From Flavobacteriales bacterium (GTDB taxonomy: Bacteria; Bacteroidota; Bacteroidia; Flavobacteriales; BACL11): DNA of 11,241 bases. The notes under the pieces were generated by a model that saw nothing but the letters and a program-made list of their open reading frames with translations, ran no database searches and was not told where the DNA came from. Shown here in pieces: positions 1 to 7,160 of this stretch (positions within the stretch are counted from its first letter, which is position 1; each line of letters starts with the position of its first letter). The stretch is from positions 1 through 11,241 of the forward strand of contig JABGXK010000181.1 of NCBI GenBank assembly GCA_018675825.1, read 5' to 3'. The position numbers and the translations under genes were made by a program.

Positions 1-189
1 AACATTATTAACATCTAAATCTGTTTTTGATATAGATGGAGCACAACCTGAAGCAATTTTTGTATATACAACAGTACTAATATTTGGGTTTGGAATATTT
101 TCTTTTGCAAAAACACTAGTACAGACTAATGCCAATGTCAAAGAAATTATTTTCTTTGAGTTATTAATCATATATGCTATATTTTTCAT
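1..189 (-). CDS. Secreted protein, N-terminal part only (runs off the left edge)
   Basis: Sixty-three codons are visible before the window ends, so the product is partial. The N-terminus reads as a Sec signal peptide: a basic start, the hydrophobic stretch IISLTLALVCTSVFA (residues 14-28), then likely cleavage before KENIP. A second Met at residue 7 (codon 171-169) would give a more standard signal peptide and is an alternative start. The mature part visible ends in SGCAPSISKTDLDVNNV. I recall similar segments near the N-terminus of large secreted Bacteroidota proteins encoded beside TonB-dependent receptors, often with type IX secretion sorting tails. That is memory of a pattern, not a search result, and the C-terminus that would show a sorting signal is outside the window. 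The gene begins 20 bases after the stop of the 1236-residue receptor on the same strand, so the two are probably co-transcribed and may act together at the cell surface. Function unknown. Confidence 0.7.
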   Translation of the reverse strand, partial: MKNIAYMINNSKKIISLTLALVCTSVFAKENIPNPNISTVVYTKIASGCAPSISKTDLDVNNV

Positions 190-209
190 ATTACTAATTT
201 CTTCTTTAT

Positions 210-3200
210 TTAAAATTGAAAACTTAAACCAGCTCTTACCATTCTTGGTAAACTATAATTATTAGGATTATTTACTGCCAGTGAATAAAGATACCTAAAT
301 GCATCAGGACTATTTTGTGCATCAATAGAATTTTGAGCAGCTGAAGAAGATAGATAACCATCATCATCAGGGTTCCCAGTTGCTCTGTAAACACTAATTA
401 TATTTTTTGCATCCAATAAATTTTGGATCTGGACATAAACATTAACATTAGAACTTTTTTTATCAGACCATTTAATTTCAAATTCTTTATTAATTTTTGC
501 ACTTATTCTAAACTGCCAAGGAAGACGTGAACCATTTAAACTTCCTTGTAAAGTAGATCTATCATTAATTCCATCTGCAGCTTCTTGTGTTATGTTAGCT
601 TGCTTACTATATGGTGTTCCAGAACCTGCTGAGAGAACCATATTAGCACCTGCATTTGCAAAGATATTCTTACCAAACCAAACTGGACCATCATAATCTT
701 TTCCTGAACCATAATGATAATCAACAGAAGCAGAAAGTGCATGACGTTGATCAAATGCCAACGGAATCGTAGATCTTAGATTTGGTTGACCAGTGTTTAC
801 TAAACTTTGACCAGATGATGCGCTAGATCCTGTTCCATCAGCAAATTGCAAAGTATAATTAGCCGTCATACTTATATTATTTGTTCTTCTTAAATCAAAG
901 TTGACAGACATTCCTTTTACTGTTCCAAAATCAATATTTCCATAAGATAAATACTGAGCTGGATAAGCTCCTAAAACATTAACTACTTGTATCATATCTC
1001 TTAATTCTTTGTAAAATACAGATATCTTTAATGCAGAACGCAATGACAACGTCTTGGCAAACCCTAATTCATAATCTACAGTTTTTTCTGACTTTAAATT
1101 AGGATTATTTAATAATGCTCCTACTCTATCAGCCATAAATAAATAATCTACTGGCTCTAATCTATTAGATTGTGGTGGACGTTGAGTTAAGACATCATAG
1201 TGAGCGAAGAATTGAGCTTCATCAGAAATAGGAAAAGAAAAAGCAATTCTTGGCATAAATATTGTCTCTGGAGTGTAATCTTCAAAAGCATTATCAACAT
1301 TAACTTCACCTTTTAATGCAGCTTCAGGATCCTGAAGATATGGTTGAATTTGTCCTCCAGCTTCTTCTGCTAGTAAATTAGGATCAGAAATTTGAAGTCC
1401 CTGAGCATTATACCATGTATCATTATCTCTATAACCAACAATAGACGAAGGATTAGAAACATCATCTACATATACAACATAATCATCTCCTATTGTTGAA
1501 GGATGACCACTAGGAGCTAAATCATCCCAAAAAGTTCCTAAAGCATTTTGAGCTCCTTTAGTAAAAGATTGATGTAATAAGTATTTATCAGATAATATTT
1601 TTTGATTTGCATCATATCTATCTATTCTTAGTCCAATATTAAAAATCAAATCTTCTATTGCAAACTTATCTTGAATATATCCTGCTGTATAAATAGGATT
1701 AAAAGATGCTACTTCTCTTGTATAATTATCATATATATCTTTCTTCTCAAAGAAGTCTTTAAGAGTTGGGTTACTATTTAACTTGTTTCCAAATATATCA
1801 TATCCATAATAATACACTAAACTTGAACCACTATTTAAAAGCTCATCTTGACTAAACATGTCAATACTAAATTGATTCGGTAGTAAAGAATCAATATCAA
1901 TAAAAAGTGTTGAAGTAGCGTCTAATCCTAAAGATTCTCTTAATGATCTATCGAACCATGATTGTTCATCTGCTACATATAGTCTGCCAAAATTAACTGT
2001 ATCTTGATAAACTCCAGTTAAAGGATCAATTACAGGATTTGGCTTACTTAAATCTCTTTGTAAAATATGTTTATTAGTTTGCTGTCTCATTAATCCCCAC
2101 ATTCCCATTGGACCCATACCCCAGTAAGAATCATCTCTTTGTTCAAATTCAAAACCAAAAGAAAACTCATGATTTTTAATGTCAGCAGATCCAGAAGCTT
2201 TAAATGTAGTTTGAGTATTTTCCTGTTTAGCTGCTGTTGTATACATAGTCCCATGATTACCATATAGAGAATACACTGAAGCGGGTAAATTTCCATTTCG
2301 TAGGCCTTGACCTTTTAAATCAGCTGCAGTTCTAATAACTCCATCATTTTGAGTACCTACAAATGATGTTAAACCATAATCACTAAACATCGTATAATAA
2401 GCATTAGTATAATTTGATAAATCAGTATTTGTAAATTGATTTTCTGTAAAAGTATACAGAGTATCACCCCAACCTTGATGAATTTGACCTGTGTAAATTA
2501 TACCTGTTGTAGAATCAATAGCAGCAGAAGATCCATAAATTTTTTGCGTATAAGTGTTAAATTCCCCAACATATCCATATTTAAATAAATCAAATTGATG
2601 ATCAGCATCAGTAAAAGTATATTGATTATTTGTATAATCACCTTGTATAGTAAAGAAGGCGTTTTTAATTGTTGCCGCACTATTCTCTTCATTAGATTCT
2701 TCGGATCCAAATTTTTGAGTTAACTTTCCAAATAATCTATATGTAGTTTGAGATGACTCTCTATTATTTGCTGAAGAAAACATAGAGCGCCATCCAGAAA
2801 AATCTCTACTAGTTCTAGAATAAAACGTTCCACCTAAAGAAAGAAAAGTATTATTAGAAGGTTTAAAATCTATTTTTCCAGAAACATTAAATCGTTTTTC
2901 ATTAGAATTCACTCTTGCTTGAACATTTTCAAAATCATCAGAAGTTAAAAAATCTGATGTACTTAAAAACCCAGCAGCTGAATTAGGAGCAATTTTAAAA
3001 GGATTATTTTGTAATTTCTTGAGAACATCATCTTTCACTTTCCACCTTCCTATTGCTGAAGGGTCTGTATCGTCTACATCTCTAAATTCTCCAGAAATAA
3101 AATAACCAAGAATGGAGCTACCTTTAGTTCCATCAGAATTCCTTTTTCTTAATATAGGTCCAGATAGGCCAAAACCTAATAAATTATAATTATACTTATC

Positions 3201-3920
3201 AAATAAAGAGGATGATTCCAACTCTATTCCACCCACAAACTTATTAGAAGGGCCTTTCGTTGTTACTGCAATAATTCCACCAGTTGCATCACCATATTGA
3301 GCAGGAAGACCTCCTGTTACAACTGTAATCTGTTCTATTCCAGAAGTAGGAACTCCAAGCGCTCCTCTAACCTTAATACCATCAACATAGTACGCAGTGG
3401 CATTTTCTCTGGATCCACGCATATTAACAGCATCTCCCTCATCTTTTTGATATATACCAGCAGTAGTAGAAGCTACTGAAGCTACACTTCTTGTTGGTAA
3501 GGCAACAATTTCTTCAGCAGTTTTTGTTTCTCCAGATAAATTATCTTGATCTAATAAAGGTTTTTTATACTCAATAATTTTTATTTCACCAAGAGCCACA
3601 CCTTCTTGAAGTTTAACGTCTTGAAAAGTTATTTTATTTGCCGAGATAATAACTCCGGTTATTTCTATTGTTTGATAACCTACAAAAGTAGCTTTTACTG
3701 AGTAGCTTCCAGGCTCAATAGGTTTGATTGTATATTTACCATCAAAATCAGTTGTTGTACCTGCGTATTGACTTCCTCCTTTTTCAATAATAATATTAGC
3801 AAAAGGAATTGGCTCGCCACTCATCACATCACTTATCACCCCTTTCAGTGTTCCGGTTTGGGCAAAAGCCAAAGAAGTAAAACAAACTAATGCAACAATT
3901 GAATAAATTTTTCTCAACAT
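210..3920 (-). CDS. Large TonB-dependent outer-membrane receptor with carboxypeptidase-regulatory-like N-terminal domain
   Basis: The product is 1236 residues. A Sec signal peptide ends at about AFA/Q (residues 20/21). Residues about 23-105 form a carboxypeptidase-regulatory-like beta-sandwich (GTLKGVISD, then PFANIII, TTDFDGKYTI and GSYSVKATFVGY), as in many Bacteroidota receptors. The plug domain spans about 130-225, with VNMRGSRENATAYYVDGIKV and GGLPAQYGDATGGIIAVTTKG as its diagnostic segments. The remaining thousand residues are aromatic- and Asn/Ser-rich beta-barrel strands, ending in LSFQF with the terminal Phe expected for Bam-dependent insertion. The protein should import, or possibly export or display, a TonB-energised ligand, but nothing shows the substrate. 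There is no SusD gene in the visible neighbourhood, so this is not a typical SusC/SusD glycan locus. It is transcribed divergently from the lipoprotein gene at 4035 and is followed closely by a secreted-protein gene, which suggests a receptor plus partner pair. Confidence 0.93.
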   Translation of the reverse strand: MLRKIYSIVALVCFTSLAFAQTGTLKGVISDVMSGEPIPFANIIIEKGGSQYAGTTTDFDGKYTIKPIEPGSYSVKATFVGYQTIEITGVIISANKITFQDVKLQEGVALGEIKIIEYKKPLLDQDNLSGETKTAEEIVALPTRSVASVASTTAGIYQKDEGDAVNMRGSRENATAYYVDGIKVRGALGVPTSGIEQITVVTGGLPAQYGDATGGIIAVTTKGPSNKFVGGIELESSSLFDKYNYNLLGFGLSGPILRKRNSDGTKGSSILGYFISGEFRDVDDTDPSAIGRWKVKDDVLKKLQNNPFKIAPNSAAGFLSTSDFLTSDDFENVQARVNSNEKRFNVSGKIDFKPSNNTFLSLGGTFYSRTSRDFSGWRSMFSSANNRESSQTTYRLFGKLTQKFGSEESNEENSAATIKNAFFTIQGDYTNNQYTFTDADHQFDLFKYGYVGEFNTYTQKIYGSSAAIDSTTGIIYTGQIHQGWGDTLYTFTENQFTNTDLSNYTNAYYTMFSDYGLTSFVGTQNDGVIRTAADLKGQGLRNGNLPASVYSLYGNHGTMYTTAAKQENTQTTFKASGSADIKNHEFSFGFEFEQRDDSYWGMGPMGMWGLMRQQTNKHILQRDLSKPNPVIDPLTGVYQDTVNFGRLYVADEQSWFDRSLRESLGLDATSTLFIDIDSLLPNQFSIDMFSQDELLNSGSSLVYYYGYDIFGNKLNSNPTLKDFFEKKDIYDNYTREVASFNPIYTAGYIQDKFAIEDLIFNIGLRIDRYDANQKILSDKYLLHQSFTKGAQNALGTFWDDLAPSGHPSTIGDDYVVYVDDVSNPSSIVGYRDNDTWYNAQGLQISDPNLLAEEAGGQIQPYLQDPEAALKGEVNVDNAFEDYTPETIFMPRIAFSFPISDEAQFFAHYDVLTQRPPQSNRLEPVDYLFMADRVGALLNNPNLKSEKTVDYELGFAKTLSLRSALKISVFYKELRDMIQVVNVLGAYPAQYLSYGNIDFGTVKGMSVNFDLRRTNNISMTANYTLQFADGTGSSASSGQSLVNTGQPNLRSTIPLAFDQRHALSASVDYHYGSGKDYDGPVWFGKNIFANAGANMVLSAGSGTPYSKQANITQEAADGINDRSTLQGSLNGSRLPWQFRISAKINKEFEIKWSDKKSSNVNVYVQIQNLLDAKNIISVYRATGNPDDDGYLSSSAAQNSIDAQNSPDAFRYLYSLAVNNPNNYSLPRMVRAGLSFQF

Positions 3921-3936
3921 AATATAATGTTTCGTT

Positions 3937-3944
3937 TAAATGTA
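3937..3944 (-). promoter_or_regulatory. Possible -7 promoter box of the large receptor gene
   Basis: On the minus strand this reads TACATTTA, seven of eight matches to the Bacteroidota -7 box TAnnTTTG, 16 bases before the ATG at 3920. No convincing -33 TTTG was seen, and the region is so AT-rich that chance matches are likely. Confidence 0.25.
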
Positions 3945-4021
3945 ATTTTAATAAATTCTAAAGTCTGTAAATATATTAAAAAAACCTTAAAAAAAATTAA
4001 ATAAAATCCATTTCTTTTTCT

Positions 4022-4029
4022 TAAAATTG
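4022..4029 (+). promoter_or_regulatory. Possible -7 promoter box of the lipoprotein gene
   Basis: TAAAATTG is seven of eight to TAnnTTTG and lies only five bases before the ATG at 4035. If used, the mRNA would be leaderless or nearly so. No -33 element is evident in the A-rich stretch upstream. Confidence 0.3.
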
Positions 4030-4034
4030 CACTA

Positions 4035-4448
4035 ATGAACAAATACAAAATAATACTCATATTCTCCATTATTCTGATCTCATGTAACGATAGTAATGAT
4101 TACATTAAAAATGTTTATGTAGATATTGATATTGATCTTAGTCTTCCTGAATTTAGTAATATTAATACAGTTGGAAATGTTATTTTTATTGAAGGGGGAA
4201 ATAAAGGAATTATCATATATCATTATGCTAATTTTGAGTATAAAATATATGATAGAAATTGTAGTTATGAGCCTTCATTACAATGCTCATATATAGACTC
4301 TATCCAATCTTCTATTGCGCTATGCGGATGTTGTTCTTCGGTATTTTTACTGGATCAAGATGGCGTAGCAGCTAATAGCCCTGCATTACTTCCTCTTAAA
4401 CAATATAACTATACATTAAATAATAGCTTACTTCATGTATTTAACTAA
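4035..4448 (+). CDS. Small lipoprotein with Rieske-like C-terminal domain lacking the ligand histidines
   Basis: The product is 137 residues. A lipoprotein signal peptide with lipobox LISC gives a lipidated Cys17. The acidic/Asn-rich tail after it (NDSNDY) could influence surface versus periplasmic sorting in Bacteroidota, which is inference. Residues about 54-137 follow the order of a Rieske [2Fe-2S] domain: GGNKGIIIYH, then a first Cys box at YDRNC (C76) with C84 after it, a second box CGCCSSVF (C97, C99, C100), and PALLPLKQYNYTL near the end. Canonical Rieske proteins use C-x-H and C-x2-H as ligands. Here the histidine positions appear to be Tyr78 and Cys100. A standard Rieske cluster is therefore doubtful; structural disulfides, a zinc site or an altered cluster are possible. 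I recall other Bacteroidota proteins with the same pattern. The gene overlaps the convergent ahcY by four bases at the stop codons. Function unknown. Confidence 0.82.
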   Translation: MNKYKIILIFSIILISCNDSNDYIKNVYVDIDIDLSLPEFSNINTVGNVIFIEGGNKGIIIYHYANFEYKIYDRNCSYEPSLQCSYIDSIQSSIALCGCCSSVFLLDQDGVAANSPALLPLKQYNYTLNNSLLHVFN

Positions 4449-5737
4449 TACCTATAATATTCTGGTTTATATGGCCCTTCAACTTTAACCCCAATATAAT
4501 CAGCCTGATCTTTACGTAATTCCTCTAACTCTACACCAATTTTCGCAAGATGTAAACGAGCAACCTTTTCATCAAGATGTTTTGGTAACATATATACCTT
4601 ATTTTCGTATTTTTCGGTATTTTGCCAAAGTTCTAATTGAGCTAAAACTTGATTAGTAAATGAATTTGACATCACAAATGAAGGATGTCCAGTTGCACAA
4701 CCAAGATTAACTAACCTACCTTCAGCTAATAAAATAACATCTTTATTATTAACAGTATAAATATCAACTTGAGGTTTAATAGTATTTTTAGTGTGACCCC
4801 AATTATCATTTAGCCATGCGACATCAATTTCATTGTCAAAATGACCAATATTACAAACAATAACCTTATCTTTCATAGCCTCAAAATGATGCCCCTGTAT
4901 AATATCTTTATTTCCAGTAGTAGTAACAACAATATCTACATCTCCAACAACATTCTCCATTCTTTTTACAGCAAACCCATCCATAGCAGCTTGAAGCGCG
5001 CAAATAGGATCAATTTCAGTAACAATTACTCTAGCTCCAGCCCCTCTTAATGAAGCTGCAGACCCTTTCCCTACATCACCATAACCAGCTACAACAGCAA
5101 CTTTACCAGCCATCATAATATCAGTTGCTCTACGGATAGCATCAACTAATGATTCCTTACACCCATATTTATTATCAAACTTAGACTTAGTAACAGAATC
5201 GTTAATATTAATTGCTGGAAGTGTTAAGGTCCCGTTCTCCATTCTCTCATATAGTCTATGAACACCAGTTGTTGTCTCTTCAGATAAACCTTTTATTTCA
5301 TCACAAAGTTTAGGGAACCTATCTAAAACCATATTTGTAAGATCCCCACCATCATCAAGAATCATATTTAAAGGCTTTTTATCACTAAATGCATTTAGTG
5401 TCTGTTCAATACACCAATCAAACTCCTCTTCATTCATTCCTTTCCAAGCAAATACAGGTATACCAACAGCAGCAATAGCGGCTGCGGCCTGATCTTGTGT
5501 TGAAAAAATATTACATGAAGACCAACTAACCTCTGCTCCTAAATGAACTAATGTCTCAATTAAAACCGCAGTTTGAATTGTCATATGAAGACAACCAGCA
5601 ATTCTTGCTCCTTCTAATGGTCTTGAATCTCCAAACTCTTCTCTAATTGACATCAAGCCTGGCATCTCAGACTCAGCTAAAACAATTTCTTTTCTTCCCC
5701 ATTCGGCAAGACTAATATCTTTTACTTTGTAATTCAT
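4445..5737 (-). CDS. ahcY: Adenosylhomocysteinase (S-adenosyl-L-homocysteine hydrolase)
   Basis: This cytosolic NAD-dependent enzyme reversibly splits S-adenosylhomocysteine into adenosine and homocysteine, relieving product inhibition of methyltransferases. The 430-residue length is normal for the family and the protein appears intact. Visible signatures are CLHMT with the substrate-binding His51, the acidic LDDGGD segment (127-132), SEETTTG (152-158), VTKSKFDN with the conserved Lys184 and Asp188, the NAD-binding loop GYGDVGKG (218-225) followed by Glu241, NIGHFDNEID around His299, and GRLVNLGCATGHPSFVMSNS (340-359). The C-terminus PYKPEYYRY is the usual family ending that contacts the cofactor of the neighbouring subunit, consistent with a tetramer. 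The start at 5737 gives the expected N-terminus and lies about 22 bases after the predicted transcription start. No SAH riboswitch can fit in the short leader. Transcription diverges from the phosphopantetheinyl transferase gene. Confidence 0.98.
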   Translation of the reverse strand: MNYKVKDISLAEWGRKEIVLAESEMPGLMSIREEFGDSRPLEGARIAGCLHMTIQTAVLIETLVHLGAEVSWSSCNIFSTQDQAAAAIAAVGIPVFAWKGMNEEEFDWCIEQTLNAFSDKKPLNMILDDGGDLTNMVLDRFPKLCDEIKGLSEETTTGVHRLYERMENGTLTLPAININDSVTKSKFDNKYGCKESLVDAIRRATDIMMAGKVAVVAGYGDVGKGSAASLRGAGARVIVTEIDPICALQAAMDGFAVKRMENVVGDVDIVVTTTGNKDIIQGHHFEAMKDKVIVCNIGHFDNEIDVAWLNDNWGHTKNTIKPQVDIYTVNNKDVILLAEGRLVNLGCATGHPSFVMSNSFTNQVLAQLELWQNTEKYENKVYMLPKHLDEKVARLHLAKIGVELEELRKDQADYIGVKVEGPYKPEYYRY

Positions 5738-5762
5738 GATTATGTTGTTAAAATTTGGATGG

Positions 5763-5770
5763 CAAATATA
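5763..5770 (-). promoter_or_regulatory. Predicted -7 promoter box of ahcY
   Basis: The minus strand reads TATATTTG, an exact match to TAnnTTTG, at a spacing that would start the mRNA about 20 bases before the ahcY ATG. No clear -33 TTTG is present at the usual distance. The box lies ten bases from the oppositely oriented box of the neighbouring gene. Confidence 0.55.
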
Positions 5771-5780
5771 CTAATATTAT

Positions 5781-5788
5781 TACATTTG
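5781..5788 (+). promoter_or_regulatory. Predicted -7 promoter box of the phosphopantetheinyl transferase gene run
   Basis: TACATTTG is an exact match to TAnnTTTG, and a TTTG at 5754-5757 could be the -33 element with a 23-base spacer, at the long end of the allowed range. The box ends four bases before the ATG at 5793, so the transcript would begin at or almost at the start codon. Confidence 0.5.
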
Positions 5789-5792
5789 TTTT

Positions 5793-6374
5793 ATGAGTTT
5801 ATTATTTTTAAAAAAAGACGGAGAATCAACAATTGCAGTTTGGAAAATTACAGAATCATTTGAAAATTTAAATACTAAACTATACCAAAATGAGATCAAT
5901 AAATTTAAAAGTAATAAACGAAAATTAGAATATATATGCACTAGACTATTACTAAATGTAATTGATAAAAAATTAAAAATTAGTTATAATAAATATGGAG
6001 CTCCAATACTTAACAATAATAAATATATTTCTATTTCACACACTAAAAAATTAATTGCTATTGTAATAAATAAAAATAAAGTAGGAGCTGATGTAGAGTT
6101 GATTTCACAAAAAATATTAAAAATTAAATCTCGATTTATCTCAAATAATGATAACGTTTCTTCAAACACAGAAAATCTCACATTAGCTTGGAGCGCTAAG
6201 GAATGTATTTTTAAATGGCATCAAAAAGGAAATATTAATTTTAAAGAAGACATTCAAATTAATAAAATCATTAAAGATCCAAATTTTGAAATTTATACTA
6301 AATTTCAAAATCAAGAACTAATTTTAAATTATGAAGAAATAAATAATCACTTTTTAGTGTATTTTTGCAAATAG
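5793..6374 (+). CDS. 4'-phosphopantetheinyl transferase, Sfp-type
   Basis: The enzyme moves the 4'-phosphopantetheine arm of coenzyme A to a serine of a carrier protein. The protein is 193 residues, in the usual small Sfp/HetI-like range. Family landmarks are in order: NKYGAPIL (residues 66-73, matching the GKP.L segment), ISISHTKK (79-86, the S-x-S-H motif), VGADVELI (97-104, with metal-binding Asp100 and Glu102) and LAWSAKECIFKW (131-142, the W-x2-K-E motif with Lys136 and Glu137). The core is therefore complete. It is unusually rich in Lys, Asn and Ile, in line with the AT-rich DNA. The carrier protein it serves cannot be named from this window. The GGGP synthase gene starts ten bases after its stop, so the two are almost certainly co-transcribed. 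Its start lies four bases after a promoter box, so a leaderless mRNA is possible. Confidence 0.92.
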   Translation: MSLLFLKKDGESTIAVWKITESFENLNTKLYQNEINKFKSNKRKLEYICTRLLLNVIDKKLKISYNKYGAPILNNNKYISISHTKKLIAIVINKNKVGADVELISQKILKIKSRFISNNDNVSSNTENLTLAWSAKECIFKWHQKGNINFKEDIQINKIIKDPNFEIYTKFQNQELILNYEEINNHFLVYFCK

Positions 6375-6384
6375 AAAAATCCAA

Positions 6385-7122
6385 ATGAGTATCTACCAAC
6401 ATATAACTTCGAGTAAAAAAAATAATTCAAAATTATTTGCTATTCTAATTGATCCTGACAAGCAAGACAACAATCAATTAACTGAAATTATTAAAAAAGC
6501 AAATGACGCAAAGGTGGACTTATTCTTTGTTGGGGGAAGTTTACTAATAGATGATAGGCTTGATCAATGCATTAAAACTATTAAAGAAAATAGTGAAATT
6601 CCGTTACTTTTATTTCCTGGAAATGCTATGCAAGTAAGCAATAAAGCTGATGGGATTTTATTTCTTTCATTAATTTCTGGAAGAAATCCTCATATGCTAA
6701 TTGGGCAGCAAGTAATTAGCGCGCCAATTCTTAAAAAAACTACTCTAGAAATTATTTCAACTGGCTATATGCTAGTTGATAGCGGAGAAGCAACAGCAGT
6801 ATCATATATGAGTAACACAACGCCTATTCCTTATAGCAAAGACAATATAGCGGCTGCTACTGCAATTGCTGGAGAGATGCTAGGCCTGAAAATACTTTTT
6901 CTTGATGGAGGAAGTGGAGCTAAAAAAGCTATCTCTACTAAAATGATAAAAGCAGTTAGTAATCAAATAAACATCCCTCTCATTACTGGTGGTGGTATTA
7001 CAACCGCAACAAAAGCCATTGAAAATTGTGAAGCTGGTGCTGATATCATTGTGGTTGGAAATGCGATTGAAAAAGAAAATGGATTGATTAGCCAAATTGC
7101 TGAAGCAATTCATAATTTCTAA
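6385..7122 (+). CDS. Geranylgeranylglyceryl/heptaprenylglyceryl phosphate synthase family (PcrB/GGGPS)
   Basis: A TIM-barrel prenyltransferase of 245 residues that should join a long-chain prenyl diphosphate to the sn-1 hydroxyl of glycerol-1-phosphate, making an archaeal-type ether link. Motifs visible are FAILIDPDK (residues 18-26), FFVGGSLL (47-54), LLLFPGNAMQ (74-83), SGRNPHMLIG (98-107), STGYML (125-130), DGGSGA (174-179), TGGGI (201-205) and GADIIVVGNAI (218-228). The last segments form the standard phosphate-binding sites of this fold. From established knowledge, Bacteroidota carry group II enzymes of this family that accept glycerol-1-phosphate in vitro, but their physiological lipid is not well settled, and the window contains no glycerol-1-phosphate dehydrogenase. 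Prenyl chain length cannot be judged here. It sits ten bases after the phosphopantetheinyl transferase gene and 38 bases before the PnuC-like gene. Confidence 0.94.
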   Translation: MSIYQHITSSKKNNSKLFAILIDPDKQDNNQLTEIIKKANDAKVDLFFVGGSLLIDDRLDQCIKTIKENSEIPLLLFPGNAMQVSNKADGILFLSLISGRNPHMLIGQQVISAPILKKTTLEIISTGYMLVDSGEATAVSYMSNTTPIPYSKDNIAAATAIAGEMLGLKILFLDGGSGAKKAISTKMIKAVSNQINIPLITGGGITTATKAIENCEAGADIIVVGNAIEKENGLISQIAEAIHNF

Positions 7123-7160
7123 ATATTGTATATTTCATAATTAAATTTAACTTCTAAATT

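Noticed and set aside
2090..2710. Open frames of about 70 codons inside the large receptor gene in another minus-strand frame
   Set aside because: They lie wholly within a well-supported receptor gene, have low-complexity Ile/Leu-rich translations typical of AT-rich shadows, and match no family I recognise.
3297..3479. Plus-strand open frame of 60 codons opposite the receptor plug domain
   Set aside because: Antisense to conserved plug codons, Ser/Ile-rich without a domain or signal peptide; a shadow frame.
210..3920. SusC-type glycan receptor of a polysaccharide utilisation locus
   Set aside because: There is no SusD gene, glycoside hydrolase or sensor next to it in the window, and the following gene is a different secreted protein.
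4841..5050. Plus-strand open frame opposite the NAD-binding region of ahcY
   Set aside because: Translation is Asn/Ser/Ile repeats caused by complementary codons of ahcY; no support as a gene.
5738..5792. SAH riboswitch in front of ahcY
   Set aside because: The space between the two divergent start codons is only 55 bases and no SAH-aptamer consensus is present.
7129..7136. Possible -7 box TATATTTC before the PnuC-like gene
   Set aside because: It lacks the final G that is characteristic of the box and has no -33 partner; the 38-base gap is compatible with simple co-transcription.
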